Source: Serpula lacrymans var. lacrymans S7.9 (Eukaryota; Basidiomycota; Agaricomycetes; Boletales; Serpulaceae). Taken from it: a stretch of DNA of 64,000 nucleotides. The translations under genes and the position numbers were made by a program. Shown piece after piece: positions 35,361-48,104 of the stretch. The DNA is taken from the NCBI RefSeq assembly GCF_000218685.1, contig NW_006763309.1:380060-444059 (forward strand), written 5' to 3'. Each line of letters starts with the position of its first letter. Position 1 is the stretch's first letter. The notes under the pieces were generated by a model. It saw only the letters and a program-made list of their open reading frames with translations. It was not told the DNA's origin and searched no databases.

Positions 35361-38300
35361 TCAGCGTTGCTTATACTTGGCTTCATTCTCATATCGAACG
35401 TTAGGATCTAATGTATTGTGAAGACCCATGAGAGTCTTGCTGACCGCCTCAGAAGCGCCGATCATAGGCTTTAGGACCGCAATAGGTACAGCGCGTATAA
35501 CAGCACGCATCGCACCCTAAGCAAGATTATGTTATTCAGTCATCGATTTGATAGGTTTTGTCCTACTCACCTCATTCCCAGAACGCTCGTACACTTCCAT
35601 AGGTACAGCTAAAATGGTCTGCGCCGCAGAATTTAGGTTTCTATGCATACTTCTGTATGCAGATCGTACACCCTCTGTTATCCCTTCTGGTTGTTCTGCA
35701 TACTTACTAAACAGGTCTGGTGGTAATTCATCCTCTTCCGAAAGGCCCTCGATAACAGAAGAAAATTGGACAGTTTCTGCAGTGATAGGGTCATGGAATT
35801 GGCCACCAAGTACATTTTCAGCCTGTTCGAGGATAACCTGTGTCCCAGTTGCTAACTGCGCACCCAGCTTGATGGCTTCCATGGCTGTAGACTTGACAAA
35901 TGCGGTAGTGCCTTTCTGTACACCGCGAATGATTCGACCATCTTTCTTGTACTGTGTTATTGGAAGAAGGACAAGATCTGCGACACCAGAACCGACATTG
36001 ACTACAGAGCGGATAGGGGACACGCCAGAAATGACATCTACAAGCTGAGTGGCTTTCACGTCAGGTGTCCATAGGTCATTAAGCTTCTCGAAAAGTCGAG
36101 GCCAGCCATTTATCTGAAACGACATGGTCAAATGAGACGATTTATAAAGATGGGAGAAGAGGGAAACATACCCCGTATAAGTTGAGATGACGCAGAGTCA
36201 TTTCTGCACCATCAAAGTGGAAGAAATTCATCAATTCTATAGTTTTTCCTTCACGCAAAGCTCTATAATCAACGCGGCGGGGCTTATAATCCAATTTGAT
36301 GTCCACAGGAAAGATCTCAGCATGTTCTATAATGTTTTTTGAATTATTTGTATATGTATTACTTTTATAGGGAACTTACGAATATAGGCTTCCGTTCCTT
36401 CCGGTTCATCCACATTGGCCGCCGGACTCTCGGAGTCCTTGAAGCTAAAGAAATTCTTCAGGAAGTCTAATGCATCCTGATCAACATACAGCCTCAAAGG
36501 AAGTAGTTTAGCCTGAAAATAACGAGTAAATCATTGATCATCTGGTAGCAATCATTACTTACACGCAATCGTGCTTCTTGCGCAGGGTGGGATGGAATAG
36601 GCCGAACATTCTGTATTTCTACGCGAACCATATTAGAACCAGTCTCTCGTACATTTCCTTGGGAGTCCGATCGTAGTTCGCACAAAAAATGTCTCCAAGT
36701 TGAGGATTTGATATGATCAAGAATCTCCACGTCTCTGACAGTAGCTAGGATCCGGGAGACTAGTGTCTGACCTGGGCGATAATTATCGATTTCAGCATCC
36801 AGACCTAGTAGCCTTATGTCAATGCATGAACCATCGGATCTCGTCAAGCGTTTATGCTGTACGCGAGATAATAGTGGTGGCGGATGCCCTGGGGAGCTGG
36901 CAGGATGTAATGACTGCCATGAGCTTTCAATGTCTGATTCCGTATCGTGATCCAACTCTTCATCGATCGCGGCAACCAAGGCTCCAGGCTCTAGATCACT
37001 GACATCTGCCTGCAGCCCGATGTATACCGAGTTGAACATTAACGCGCTAGTCTCCACTTCTGTGGAATCTTGTACTTGTCCAGTGGCAACAAGCTGCCTG
37101 ATCTTGGCTAGCCGTCGCCGCATCTCTTTGATTTCTTTTTCAAGAAGCTCGCGCGTACGTGACCAATCGTATCCATCATAAAGAGATAACGTCACGTCAC
37201 AATCGTAGATTCGGATTCGCATCATGGCCTCTCCAAAACTGAATTGCAGAGTTAGTACATGTGAGAAGCACAGAATATGATGTCTTACTCAGACTCGCCG
37301 CTTGCAGGCTCGGGAGGAATGGTATCATAATAGTTTTCAATTACCTTGAAGGGTCTGAGGATCCTGATTGTCTCTCCGCCAATGTCAGAGACTGTTCCTG
37401 TCCTGTGGCCAGGAGAAGGCGTGACGGGTACAAATTTTTCTTCGACATCGAAGTCGTCAAGGTCATCGTCTTGAAGCTCACGAAATCCAGCGGCTGTCCC
37501 AAACGAAACATCCAAATAGTCCAAATTCGTTGGCAAATCGTCGGATATCATGTCTGGAGCTGATCCAACTTCTGGGTTTCGCGTGAAAGCATGTTCCTCC
37601 ACGTAGACTAGAAAATGCATCAGCTCTGTAGTAATGACCCCCAGATCAGTTTACTTACTCATATCACTTTTAGGTGATGACGGATCAGTCACTATGGAAG
37701 GGCCTTTTGTTGATGTTGGCGCGTTCGTCCTATACAGCAATCAAGGTATGCACAGAACGAGAAATCATAAAACACGAACGGGTCGGGAGGAGATTTAAAA
37801 GCGGAGCTGAAGTCACCAATGAATCCTGTAAGGGCAGCAAGTGTATCCGCGCATATATGAATACGAAGGGCAGCCCTGTTTATCAACATCTGCCATTATC
37901 GGTGAATGAGGACCAAAAAAGCAACCTGCTCATCCACTGACCTGTGTGTCCAGAGGAGCTGGCGCATTGCGTCCCTTGTACGCAAAGTCTAGGTTTACTA
38001 GCTCGGCTATCAGGGCATAACCACTTTCCTAAATTTACCGTCAATCTGAGTGACATATTTCAATCATATAATTCAACGAACCTTCCAGAATGCAACACCT
38101 CTCGCTTGGAGCTTGGAAGACTCGTCAGGGACTTCGTCTGGTAAGGCGTCAATCAATAGAACAGAGATAGACGGGACAAGCATTTTCAATGACAATTCAG
38201 ATGATTTATTGATGAGATCCAACGAAAGAGTTGTTTCTCCAATGTACAGTACTGCAGCTCCAGGATGACCAGGGGCAAAAGCATGAAGTGAACTTTCCAT

Positions 38301-41300
38301 AATCTTGACTGACACGTGTGTTCGCTCGGATGGGACGACGGACTCGAAAACCTAGTATGAATGGAGTCATGACATGCAGTAACCAAGATGGAAAAAGGCA
38401 CAAACGCCAGGTGGTGCCTTAGCAAAGCGCTCTAACTCGGAGAGCCACTTGAGCTTGGAAAGCAATCGGAAGTTGAAACCCCACAATGACAACTTGATAT
38501 TAGAGGCTTTCGCAGTACTTCCAGGTATAGAAGACGAATTAAAGCGGACTTCAATCATTCGCTTCGTGGTTGACAACTATGGGCGAAAATAAGCCAAAGT
38601 GAAAGCGAAGAAAAAGTGAATAATATACCGAATTTCGTGGAGCTGCGAGAGACAATAAGGGAATGCGGGGACTCTCTGCAGCGAAATCCATGACACTAAG
38701 ATCCGTGATCTTGACAATGGTTGTGGGTCCATCCTGCAAAAGACAAGTCAGCGTGGACCCGACATGAAAATGATCCAATTACTTCAGACCCGGTCTTCAT
38801 CTCTAATAAGGCGGACACATTGGAAGCAAACAAATCAAGAGGCCGGGAAATGTAGGCGTCGTCTTCACGTCGAGGTAACATCAATCTTACAAACGCTATA
38901 AAATTGATATTAGGAAAGGTCTAATGTTTGAGTACCTTGACGTGACACACCTTGCGACACTACCAACTGGACATGCGTCTCACTTCCTGCGCTGATGGGT
39001 TTTGCGCCTGATATTGATCGACTACTCGCCACCTCGCTAGGTTTCCCGATGTCGACCGCGGTGGGTTTTCCAGTACGTTCCATTAACTGCGCAGCATCAT
39101 CCGCCCATCGTTGCAAACCATCGAAGACGGCCTTCGTGATGATAGCATTTGTTGAGGCTACATCTACATTCAAATACGTGACGGAGGAAGAAGAACTATT
39201 GGCCAAATGGGACAGATTGACGCGAAGAGAGGAGTGAGACATGGAGCCTTCGTTGCCTGGTGCAACTTCCTTGTGACTAGACATCGAGCCAAGTAGCAAG
39301 AACAAAGCAGCAGAAGATTCGTTCACGTCGGAGTAAGCCAAAGTAACGCCTTGACATTTGACGTCTAGCAGATGTTGTCTCATTGAACGTTTCTGATCAT
39401 CGGAGGAACCAGGTGCAATATCTCGTTGCTGAGCAGCAGGGCCTGTTGGTGACACGAATAAGGTAGACATGCGGATGCCATGGATATCCACAACAAAAGC
39501 GCCAGATCGAGCAGAACGGAGCGGAGGAGGCGGACAACGGACCTGTACTCGAATCATAGGGATTTCAAGTACAAGACTTGGCTTATGCTCAATTTGCGAC
39601 GACTTGTGCACCTACCAGATGGATGAGAAAAACGCTAAGTCATCACACATAAGTTAAATTAACCTTTCTATGACGAGTGGAAGAACCATCTCCATGAGCT
39701 GTTCTCTGCTGAGGCTCTTGCGATGGATAAACTTTCTTGAGGTTCGAACCCTGACCTACATTTCTCGACTGAACTCTGTCAGCCCTCGCTCCCTTCATCT
39801 GCCCCTCACCAAAACGTACGCCTGTAAGGGCAAGTGAATCCGAAGAGCCATTTCTCTTGTGAGATCCCTCACCGGGCTGCTCCATAGTACCTGCATTCTT
39901 CCTGCTGCCTTGTTCTGAAACACTCACATTACTGCTCGTGACCTCGTTCAAGAAAAGGAGCATATCTCCATTCCCTAGCATCGAACCAAGGTCTATGAAA
40001 AAATGCAAAGGAGACACCTTCAATACCATGGGTTTATCTGTGCTACTTAGACCAGCTTCGGGATGTTTAGGTGAAGGTGGGAACGGTTTCTGGTACGACA
40101 ACAAGAAGGCTGGATGAACTGGTGCCTCCTCTTTCTCGCTACAGTCAGATCCTACTGAAGTGGTTCTCCAAGTGGATATATCTGCAGATTTAGTCCATTG
40201 TTGAGGGGAAGTCCAGTCCAAAACGTCAAACGCTAAAGGCTCTGTATCGCCTGTCTGCGACGTAGAAGCGAAAAGCTTCTGGAGATATGACTGCCACCGG
40301 GAGACCGAATACTGGCCTGGGAGGCCGGGGTCTGTGATGAGGATGGGTAAAGCACGTAACGCACTATCCTGTTTATCAGGCAGCGAATTGGCTTGGAATG
40401 AAAAAATGGACAAGCTGGACAGCATCAATCGACAAGAAACTGCTGGCTGGGGAATGGTAGAATGCAGATTTTCTTGGTCAGGGCTAGTAGTAGGCACGAG
40501 ACTTGTAGATTGATTTTGGGAGTTAAGTACGACACTCCCAAATATGCCATCCAAGTGTGCACGCACATATCCGTGACGAAGGTCAGGTGGCACCAACGGG
40601 CTAGTAAAGAAGTGCCTCAACGATGATTGAACGTCAGACGAGTCATTGTGGCGTTTAGCAGTTGGATCCGGGAGCAGAAGGATTACTACGCCCTTCACTT
40701 CAAGGGTGGACTCTAAATCCAGACCAATCTGAGCAGACCCTGAATTCGAAGAAGCGCTAGTTGGCGCAGACCGAGGTGAATGTTGTCCACATATTTCCAA
40801 GACGTCGAGCAACACGCGGATATGATATGCGCGAAATGCACATGCCACGACTCCAGATGAAACAGAAATATTCAGAACACCCTTTGGTATGAGTTCAGGA
40901 AGCGAGGGCTCAGACTCGGACTCGGTTCCTTCAGGACAATCAGAGGGTTGGCTAACAGGAGTTGTCACTCGTACAACTATAGGTTCTCTTCCAAAGGATA
41001 ATATAATCTCATCCAGATAACTTTCCTGTCTCCGCTCTTGCTGTGCTGATGTAAGAATATGACGAGAGGTGTCATTGCTGGCTTCTGGTTGACTCGTATG
41101 GATTCGAGGGGGAGTATCTGGAGATAGTGATGTGCGAGTACGTGAAAGGTCGTGTGTCATGGTTAACGTGCTGTGATAAATACTACTTGCCACCGAACTC
41201 GTAGGTGAAGATGATCCTGAGACGGGACGTGGTGGCAACGTTGCGAGAGATTGTGACATGAGGAACGTCGTGTCTTCATCGAGTGAAGAGGAGGATGAGA

Positions 41301-42316
41301 CTGGGGAGACTGGCTCGGGGGTGTGAATGAGAGAGCTGGTAGGAGATGCATGACGAATAGATATCGGAGATGTAGGAGAAAGGGTCGAAGGAGTAGGAAT
41401 AGGCGACAAGGTTGGGCGCAAGTTTCTACAACTTACAGAAACACCATGTATTGAGACAGAGCGAACTGGACTATTACGCCCAGGTTCCGAAACGTAAGTC
41501 CCTTCTGAAGGACTGCCATTATTATGAGGTTCGGTATGATACCGGATTTCGGCGATTGAAAGAGTGAAGCTCGCATGGCCAGGGTGAACCAACGTTATCT
41601 TCGTGTCTACAGCATCAAACTCAAACCTTGCGAGCAGCCGCTCGATTATGGTAGCAAACAGAGATACTCCAGCAGGATCTACATCCCCGTGTTCCACGCC
41701 AACATTGGCATCGTTGATAAAAGGGTTCAGACCGCCTGGTATATTCTGCTGGTCGTCATCGGCATCCAACGGTGACGCATTCGAATGAATCGATTCCAGA
41801 ATAATGGATTCTTCGCGTACTGACAGTTCATCTTGTACAAAAGCTTCGGCAACTGATACAACTGACTCCGTAAGAGTGTTGCTGGGGGGTGATGGGGGGG
41901 TAGATGTGGGAGGAGTGACATGAAGAGTGACATGAAGAGATTGGATGGAGCAGCCTACGGTTGATGTGAGAGGCTTTGGCCATGGTATGCGAGCAGTGAT
42001 ACAACCTATTGAGCCATCATGTGCAGAGATAGGGAGACCTGAAAACAAAGTGTTGATAGCCTTGGAACCATTAAAAGATAGCAAAGTAGAATATGTAACA
42101 TGGGCGTACTGGTGTGTCCAGCTCAAGATCTTTCACATTGACATAGCCAGAGCCTATTTGCGAGTCTATCTGGTATGCATCAAGTTGGCCAGGTTTGAGG
42201 AAGCGGCCAAGGGATTTCTTGAGAACAAATGCGATAAATCGAGACTGAATGCTTGATGGGAGAGAGAAATCGAGAGAAGGAAGACTTGAGAACCATGAAG
42301 GATACCAGGATGACAT
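35361..42316 (-). CDS. ATG2: Autophagy-related protein 2 (lipid transfer)
   Basis: Large bridge-like lipid-transfer protein that moves phospholipid from ER to the growing phagophore. The N-terminal chorein region is clear: MSSWYPSWFSSLPSLDFSLP, FVLKKSLGRFLKPGQLDAYQ, IDSQIGSGYVNVKDLELDT. Long beta-rich and disordered stretches follow, including a big 827-codon exon at 39643-42126 with Ser/Thr/Pro-rich segments. Conserved C-terminal blocks include GWPRLFEKLNDLWTPDVKAT, GVSPIRSVVNVGSGVADLVL, PITQYKKDGRIIRGVQKGTT, and an ending with KPMIGASEAVSKTLMGLHNT. Stop TGA at 35361-35363. Predicted protein is close to 2,000 residues, as expected. It converges with MED16 and follows RPA2 on the same strand. 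Confidence 0.95.
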
Positions 42317-42411
42317 GGTGGTTATCTCTTGGGATGCAATACTATGGTGGACTCTTGTTTGATCATGCCACTTGGTGCTGCAGCAGGTCAGCACTGTCGG
42401 ATTATGTACTA

Positions 42412-42477
42412 GGGGCCGCACTAATAGGCGGCCCCAGAGTGGCCGAGGTCCCGAGCCGGTTCAGCTATAGGGGCTCG
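42412..42477. repeat. Two adjacent perfect inverted repeats upstream of ATG2
   Basis: GGGGCCGC (42412-42419) pairs with GCGGCCCC (42428-42435) across an 8-nt loop; CGAGCC (42452-42457) pairs with GGCTCG (42472-42477). The pair lies in the 235 bp between the RPA2 stop and ATG2 start, about 100-160 nt upstream of ATG2. It could be a structured 3' UTR/terminator of RPA2 or a protein-binding dyad. Confidence 0.6.
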
Positions 42478-42551
42478 AAAAACAAAGTGATCCTATTGTC
42501 CTGCCAGAACAAGATACAATATACATTTTTTGCGTATAGTAGTGCTACATT

Positions 42552-43737
42552 TTAGTTCGCTACGTTGAAATGAGAGTCGTTTATAGTGCTGAACACATGC
42601 CCCTCGTCCATCAACTTATCCAAGGCATCACTGAGTGGTTAAATAAGCGGCACAGAGTTAACCAATGACACGTCAATAGAGATAATTTAGTCCACACCTG
42701 ATTGTGATAGCGTCACCTCCAACAGCACGGGCAATAGCACCTACGTGTACACCTTCGGTACTAGTTGGTTGGCTGAGAATAAAGCTAATAATGGATTGTT
42801 GTAGTGCTGGAAGATGAGCGTATTGTTCGTTGGATGCAGTGGAATGGCTTTGTTTGTACACAGCAGCAGCAGCACCAGGTGCATTTGCTACTGCGCCGAG
42901 GCGGTGTGTTTGACCGGGTCCCGGGGGCTGATGCAACGTCAGCGACACAGACAGAAGGTGCAAGTAGAGACAAGCTTACAGGTCCTCTTTCCCATGTCAG
43001 AGTTACAGTCATCGCCTCCAACAAATGGAAATATATCTCATCAGGCGACTGTACATTTCGGATATGAGTTGCATTGATATATCGCTTGTTACCGAACATT
43101 TTGAGGTTTCCCAGAACGCGAACATAGGTTCCTTCTCTACCAATGTTAACATGGTCAGTGATACATACAAGTTCCAAGAGATAAACTAACAATACACCGT
43201 CCCACTTCTCAGAGGATTCAGTCAATGACGAATCAGTCCAATGCCGGGCTTCAATACGTCCAGTTCCATCGTCTAGCCAGTATAGACTGTTGGTAGCTTG
43301 GCTTTGTATCGAAACGACCTGGCCAACGACGGTCACCTGTACACTCAATCGATTAGCTTTGTCGACGCTTCAACAATCGCGCGTTGACGCGTACTTGTCC
43401 GATTTCCGTTTCGTCAAGCATCCAATCTGCATCTGAGTGAGCTTGGGACGCGTCCTGAAGTTGATGAATGGTCATAGGCCTCAGTGAATGCGAGACCTCG
43501 TTTCGCTACGTAAAACCGATATATATATATAATGTCAGTATATGATCATAAAAAGAGAAATGGCACCCAGACGAACGCGTCCAAACCCTCCAGGACTACC
43601 ACCAGCATAAGGCGAACCACCTGTAAGAAACCCTCCTCCACTTCCTCCACCACCATAGTAGTTGTTATCGGTGTCTATAGTTTTGTCTCTGAACATAGCT
43701 GGTCCAATACTGATTGTTATAGCTCACGTTGACTCAT
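42552..43737 (-). CDS. RFA2: Replication protein A 32 kDa subunit
   Basis: Middle subunit of the single-strand DNA-binding complex used in replication, repair and checkpoint signalling. The first exon is 10 nt; splicing gives MSQHTDNNYYGGGGSGGGFL, a Gly/Ser-rich phospho-region (TGGSPYAGGSPGGFGR). Next comes SHSLRPMTIHQLQDASQAHS and DETEIGQV leading into the OB fold: TVVGQVVSIQSQATNSLYWL, DDGTGRIEARHW, REGTYVRVLGNLKMFGNKRY. The C-terminal winged helix (SFILSQPTSTEGVHVGAIAR, LMDEGHVFSTINDSHFNVAN) ends at TAA 42552-42554. All expected parts are present. ACGCG elements lie upstream and in one intron. Confidence 0.95.
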
Positions 43738-43803
43738 GGAAAGTCCAAGATGATGATTCAAGAGGTAAATGATACGGTGGGGGGATTGAATCTGAGACAC
43801 AAA

Positions 43804-43843
43804 TTCGCGCGTCAATTGATCAGCCACAAGTCGCGACGCGACT
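43804..43843 (-). promoter_or_regulatory. Candidate MBF-type (ACGCG) elements and 15-bp palindrome upstream of RPA2
   Basis: TTCGCGCGT (43804-43812; ACGCGCGAA on the gene strand) and the perfect palindrome AGTCGCG-A-CGCGACT (43829-43843) sit 67-106 nt before the RPA2 ATG. ACGCG is the core of the MluI cell-cycle box bound by MBF in fungi, which controls S-phase genes including RFA2 in yeast. Confidence 0.45.
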
Positions 43844-43986
43844 CTTTCGTGAGTTCGAATCCGGCGGTTAGCATCCATTCAAATCACAACTCAAAAAGTT
43901 CTAGGTGAAATGGAGTGGCATATAGCATTCAATTATACAGGTATATACTTAAGACTACCAACAAAACCGAACACACGCACTCTAGG

Positions 43987-45611
43987 CTATGCTGTGAGTT
44001 GCCGCTCGGGTTTCCGCTCATTGACCACTTCCTGTGGGGTATCCGTCGGTTCTGGCACACTATCTGGTGGCATTGGTGCAGCATGCAACTTATCCACCTT
44101 TGCCTGTTCCTCCACCTCCAGTGACAATAGTCTGAATTCTTCTTCTATTTCTGCCTCGTCTAAGCCACCGTCTGCTGTCGCCATATCTCCTCCAAGCTTT
44201 ATTACATCCTCCACCTCGCGAGCATCAGCGCTGGCAGCAGCCATGGCATCCATTGTTTCGTTGATATTATCCCTTTGAAGTGACGGGTGCGCAAGAATCT
44301 CCCGAAGAGTAGCAGTAGACGACTCATATGATTTCATGATCTTAATATCGCAAATACATAGTTAGACAAGCTGAAGGAAAAGCCGACAACTTGACACTAA
44401 CCTCTATGTCTCCTGCAGCTGCTTCGACTCGGATCATCGTCGATCGTAACATGTCGAGTGACCCCAGCCTTTTCTCCAGAAGATCTTCAAGTTGTTTCTT
44501 GGATCGTAAATGGCTTAATGCCACATTTTTGCGCTTCTCTCGAAGTGCAGTTGATATCTTGCTGGAAGCTCTAAAATATGCGTGAGATGAGTGGGAGACA
44601 GACAGACAATTCACATGAATTTAAGCGTTACAGGCTGATTTTTTCTTGAATATCATCAATTTGCGCAGATATGTGTTCTACGGCTGATTTCAGTTCAAGG
44701 ATACCTCGATCAACGGTGGTAACTCGTTTGTCTTTTCCGGAGTGAACGAATTTGATCACCTGAGAAAAGACATTTTAGTAAACATGAAAAGATCAATGTA
44801 GAAACGTATCGCACATCGTCGTCACACACGATGACTCCTCTCTCTCTTTCCAGGAATTTGAGTAAGACCTTGGTATCCAACTCACTTAACGATACACCAG
44901 AGAGTAGCTCCGCTCGGACATACTTCCTAAAACTATCGAAGGTAAAAAGACAGTCGGCGATAGTTGTGCTCTTTTCCGCGTGTATCACTTCTACGACATT
45001 GGCAGCTCGCTCTAAGAGCCATAACACCACATAATCGCCCTCGACTTTCTTCCACATATCTCCATCAGATTTAGAATCCTCAGATTGGACAATATCCAGC
45101 TGCTGGAGTGCCCACCACAAAGGTTTTCCGAGGACATAGGATGTGACCTTGAGTGGCGACCAGGTGGACTCATATATCGATTGTGATGCACTCAGATATT
45201 GGGACACAGATATCAATGCTTTCTTGGTGTTCAGTTCAGCCTATGCTAGTAGTTATATAGTCAGCTGTAGCGCTAATGGGAAAGGATGGGGCCTCTTACG
45301 ATGACTGTAGCTAGTCCCGCCGGCTTCCCAACACCCTGTAACCTGAATGTTTCCATGAGATCTCTTCTTGCTTTCAAAACCAGTTTATTAGGTTGGCTAT
45401 CTAGAATAGGTGAGCTCTGGGTAATTTTGTCATCCCAACTGCGCAACATGAATTCCTCAAGGGTACGGTGCCACCAGTCTACGTAGGCGTTGAAGGACGC
45501 GGCATTCGAGTGTTTTTGCCTGGAAATGTCTGAATAGAGCGACTGCAGACGAGACTGAGAAACAGATGAGTAGGTTGGTAAGGATGTCAGGAAAGAAGAT
45601 GAAGTTGACAT
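43987..45611 (-). CDS. CHMP7: ESCRT-III-like protein CHMP7
   Basis: Snf7-domain protein acting in endosomal sorting and nuclear-envelope sealing. The N-terminal half is the winged-helix/ESCRT-II-like region: SFNAYVDWWHRTLEEFMLRS, KPAGLATVI, KVTSYVLGKPLWWALQQLDI, WLLERAANVVEVIHAEKS. The C-terminal half is the charged Snf7 helical hairpin: ASSKISTALREKRKNVALSH, LRSKKQLEDLLEKRLGSLDM, LRSTMIRVEAAAGDIEIMKS, RDNINETMDAMAAASADARE, VEDVIKL, then acidic LDEAEIEEEFRLLSLE, a likely MIM-type C-terminal motif region. End: ERKPERQLTA. Length and order fit CHMP7 rather than the shorter Vps20/Snf7 proteins. Divergent from the PQ-loop gene (256 bp). Confidence 0.9.
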
Positions 45612-45867
45612 CGAGTCTCAATATTCTCAAATTGAGTGCAGGTGCGTATGAAAGTGAAATGAACACTGTGACATTGCAACGAATTTCCTAAATAAGGGAT
45701 CTCCGACGTGGCTTTATGTAAAAGTGGCTAGCTAGCGTACCCAGGATCCGTCAATGGACGATAAGCAGAACCCACCCGAATAACCGTTGGTCTGGCATAA
45801 CGCCTCTGATTTCTCTTCCCCTACAACCACCACCACCTTCACCGTCAGAAAAGAAACGTTGGAAAGC

Positions 45868-47777
45868 ATGGGTTTCAGTGAACTTATGGGCTATATGTCC
45901 ATTGCTTCCTGGCTGGGAGCTCAGTTTCCGTAAGTAACTTCTGTTATCCAGAATTCTTTGCATCGCATCTGAATTGCGTGCTATTGCGTCCTTACAGGCA
46001 GGTTCTGGAGAACATGAGACGAAAGTCCTGTGAAGGCCTGGCCCTCCCTTTCTTGCTCAATTGGCTAATGGGTGCGTCAATTATGTCTCGTGCAGCAATC
46101 TGGTACTTGATCCTCATCATTGTACATCAGGTGACATGTCAAATCTCATTGGATGTCTACTTACGCATCAGCTTCCGTTCCAAGTGAGTCACGGCTCTCA
46201 TTGTATCGTTGTATGAACGTTCAACCTGACCCGCTCTCAGACTTATCTCGCGATATACTTCTGCTCTGTGGATTGTATTTTGCTGGGACAATACTTCTAC
46301 TATGGCGGCGGAAAATCGCACCCACAACAGCATAAACATACCCGATCGCGCACTACATCCATTGCCGGTCGAGCGTCTTCTGAGCGGGGTGCACTGCACT
46401 ATCGCGCGCTCTCGACAGTCGCAGCAAACGTCGCTGTCGTGGCTGCATTAGCTGCACAGCAAGATGAGCCAGAAGATGTACGATCTGGGAGGTATCACGA
46501 CCGTAGCACCGACGAACTTCACGAGAGCTTGACGCATCCGAGCCACCAAGAGCCTCCAGCAGACGAAGCGGATAACGAGTTGTCCGCACTCACCGGAAGC
46601 TTCCACTCAGAAATGGGCCGCGTTAGCGGCAAACGCGTATCATGGAGCCAAGAACGCCGACGCGGAAATAGTGTGGGACATGGGCAGGCATCTTTCCTCC
46701 CTCCTACTCTGCAGATCACTGCTCCACGCGATGCGTCCTCATCGGCGAGGGGACGCTCGTTGCGACGAGAGGTAGACTCGAATGACGAGGAGGAGCAAAC
46801 CGAGGAACGTAGGTCTAGTGCTCACAGAACGAGCTCTCGAGCGAGCCGCAGAGGGGCAGGTATGGTTTTCTTAGGTGTCTGGGGTTTGTTTGGTGTTGGT
46901 ACGCTCGCAAGACGTCAATATACGTCCTGGCCTGAGAAGAGCGGTGATGTAGGGAGAGTGCTATCAGCGGACGCAGATTATGTTTCATTCATACCAGGCA
47001 CGGAGGGTTACGATGGTGCATACGCCGGGGTAACATCAACACCTTCAAACTCTGTCCATGTAGTCTTCCCGTCGACGCCAAGTGGCACCTCAGGATTCTC
47101 GCAAGTCACTCTCAAGGAAGAGCCAGCGAACAAAAGGATAATTGGTCGCATTTTTGCATGGCTATGTACTGTGCTTTACCTAACTTCGAGATTGCCTCAG
47201 ATATGGAAGAACGTACGTGAACCCATTTTGATAAAATTAAGACCATACTGACACGAACTACCTTATGCAAGTACGCTAGAAAGTCAGTTGAGGTGAGTCG
47301 AAACGCTTTGTCTAGCTACTTGCATTGACAATGCGATTTTGTTTTACAGGGCCTATCCATGTTTCTTTTTGTTTGCGCATTCCTTGGAAACTTTTTCTAC
47401 GTGGTCTCGATCTTAACCTCTTCCAGCATGTTCCTACCTCCCCCGGGACCAACCGATTTCCTCAAAGAGACTATTCCGTGAGTGTTACTTTTGATCGACT
47501 CTCACTTTACTGAATTTTATATTCTGCAAAACCACTTAGATATCTGTTAGGAAGTGGCGGTACTTTCATGTTCGACGTTACTATCGTTTCTCAGTTCTAC
47601 ATCTATCGATTACGACCTCGATCCCGTGGTCGACGCAATTCCGTACGGGATAGCGAAGAAGCAGCTGGTTTGTTAGCCAGCGATAGCGCACTTGCAGATT
47701 CTTGTGACCATAACCAGAATCCAGGTGTAATACCTCATCCTAGAAGCCGGACTTCTGATACAAATGCCGATAGTTAA
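45868..47777 (+). CDS. PQ-loop repeat membrane protein (vacuolar Ypq/PQLC2-like)
   Basis: Seven-TM PQ-loop protein, probably a vacuolar/lysosomal basic amino-acid transporter by analogy with Ypq1-3/PQLC2. Start MGFSELMGYMSIASWLGAQF runs into the first PQ motif (FPQVLENMRRKSCEGLALPF), then LNWLMGDMSNLIGCLLTHQL and YLAIYFCSVDCILLGQYFYY. A hydrophilic Arg/Ser/Glu-rich insertion of about 260 residues follows. The second PQ motif (VLYLTSRLPQIWKN) continues as YARKSVEGLSMFLFVCAFLG and a last TM near GTFMFDVTIVSQFYIYR. The acidic/polar C-terminus contains EEAAGLL, resembling a dileucine vacuolar-sorting signal. At least six introns. Substrate is inferred only from family. Confidence 0.9.
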
Positions 47778-48104
47778 TTGTACAATTATAATACCACTTG
47801 GAAATCCCTTGATATTCGAGGTGATACAACATCCAGATCAAATCCATATGTTCAAACGCGACATATTCTATAGGAAAGCCAGTGCGGTATGCAAGGTTGG
47901 AAAGTTCATGTAAAGTACCAAATATTGCCTTTTTAGCTTCCGTACCGCGACGCCACAAAATTTTGTTGGCATGCAAGTTGACATTCAACCTTCCTCGTCA
48001 GCAAACCACCACCAACTAACTCGAGTTTACCTCCATTGCGACAAGGCCTTGATTTTTGTTGTATTTTAGCGCTGGCGCTATAGCTCACGCAAAGAGCTCA
48101 AAAC
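47778..48104. other. Intergenic with dyad TAGCGC-TG-GCGCTA at 48067-48080
   Basis: This gap lies between two plus-strand genes. A minus-strand 82-codon frame (47740-47988) overlaps the PQ-loop 3' end and is not supported. The perfect 6+2+6 dyad sits 25-38 nt before the next ATG. Confidence 0.5.

Noticed and set aside
43519..43532. (AT)n run
   Set aside because: Simple dinucleotide run within an RPA2 intron; too short to be notable.
43852..43862. AGTTCGAATCC, resembling a tRNA T-loop/B box
   Set aside because: The flanks do not form a T stem, no acceptor stem or A box is found at the right distance, and it lies in the RPA2 promoter.
47740..47988. 82-codon minus-strand frame
   Set aside because: Overlaps the PQ-loop protein 3' end and has no supporting context.
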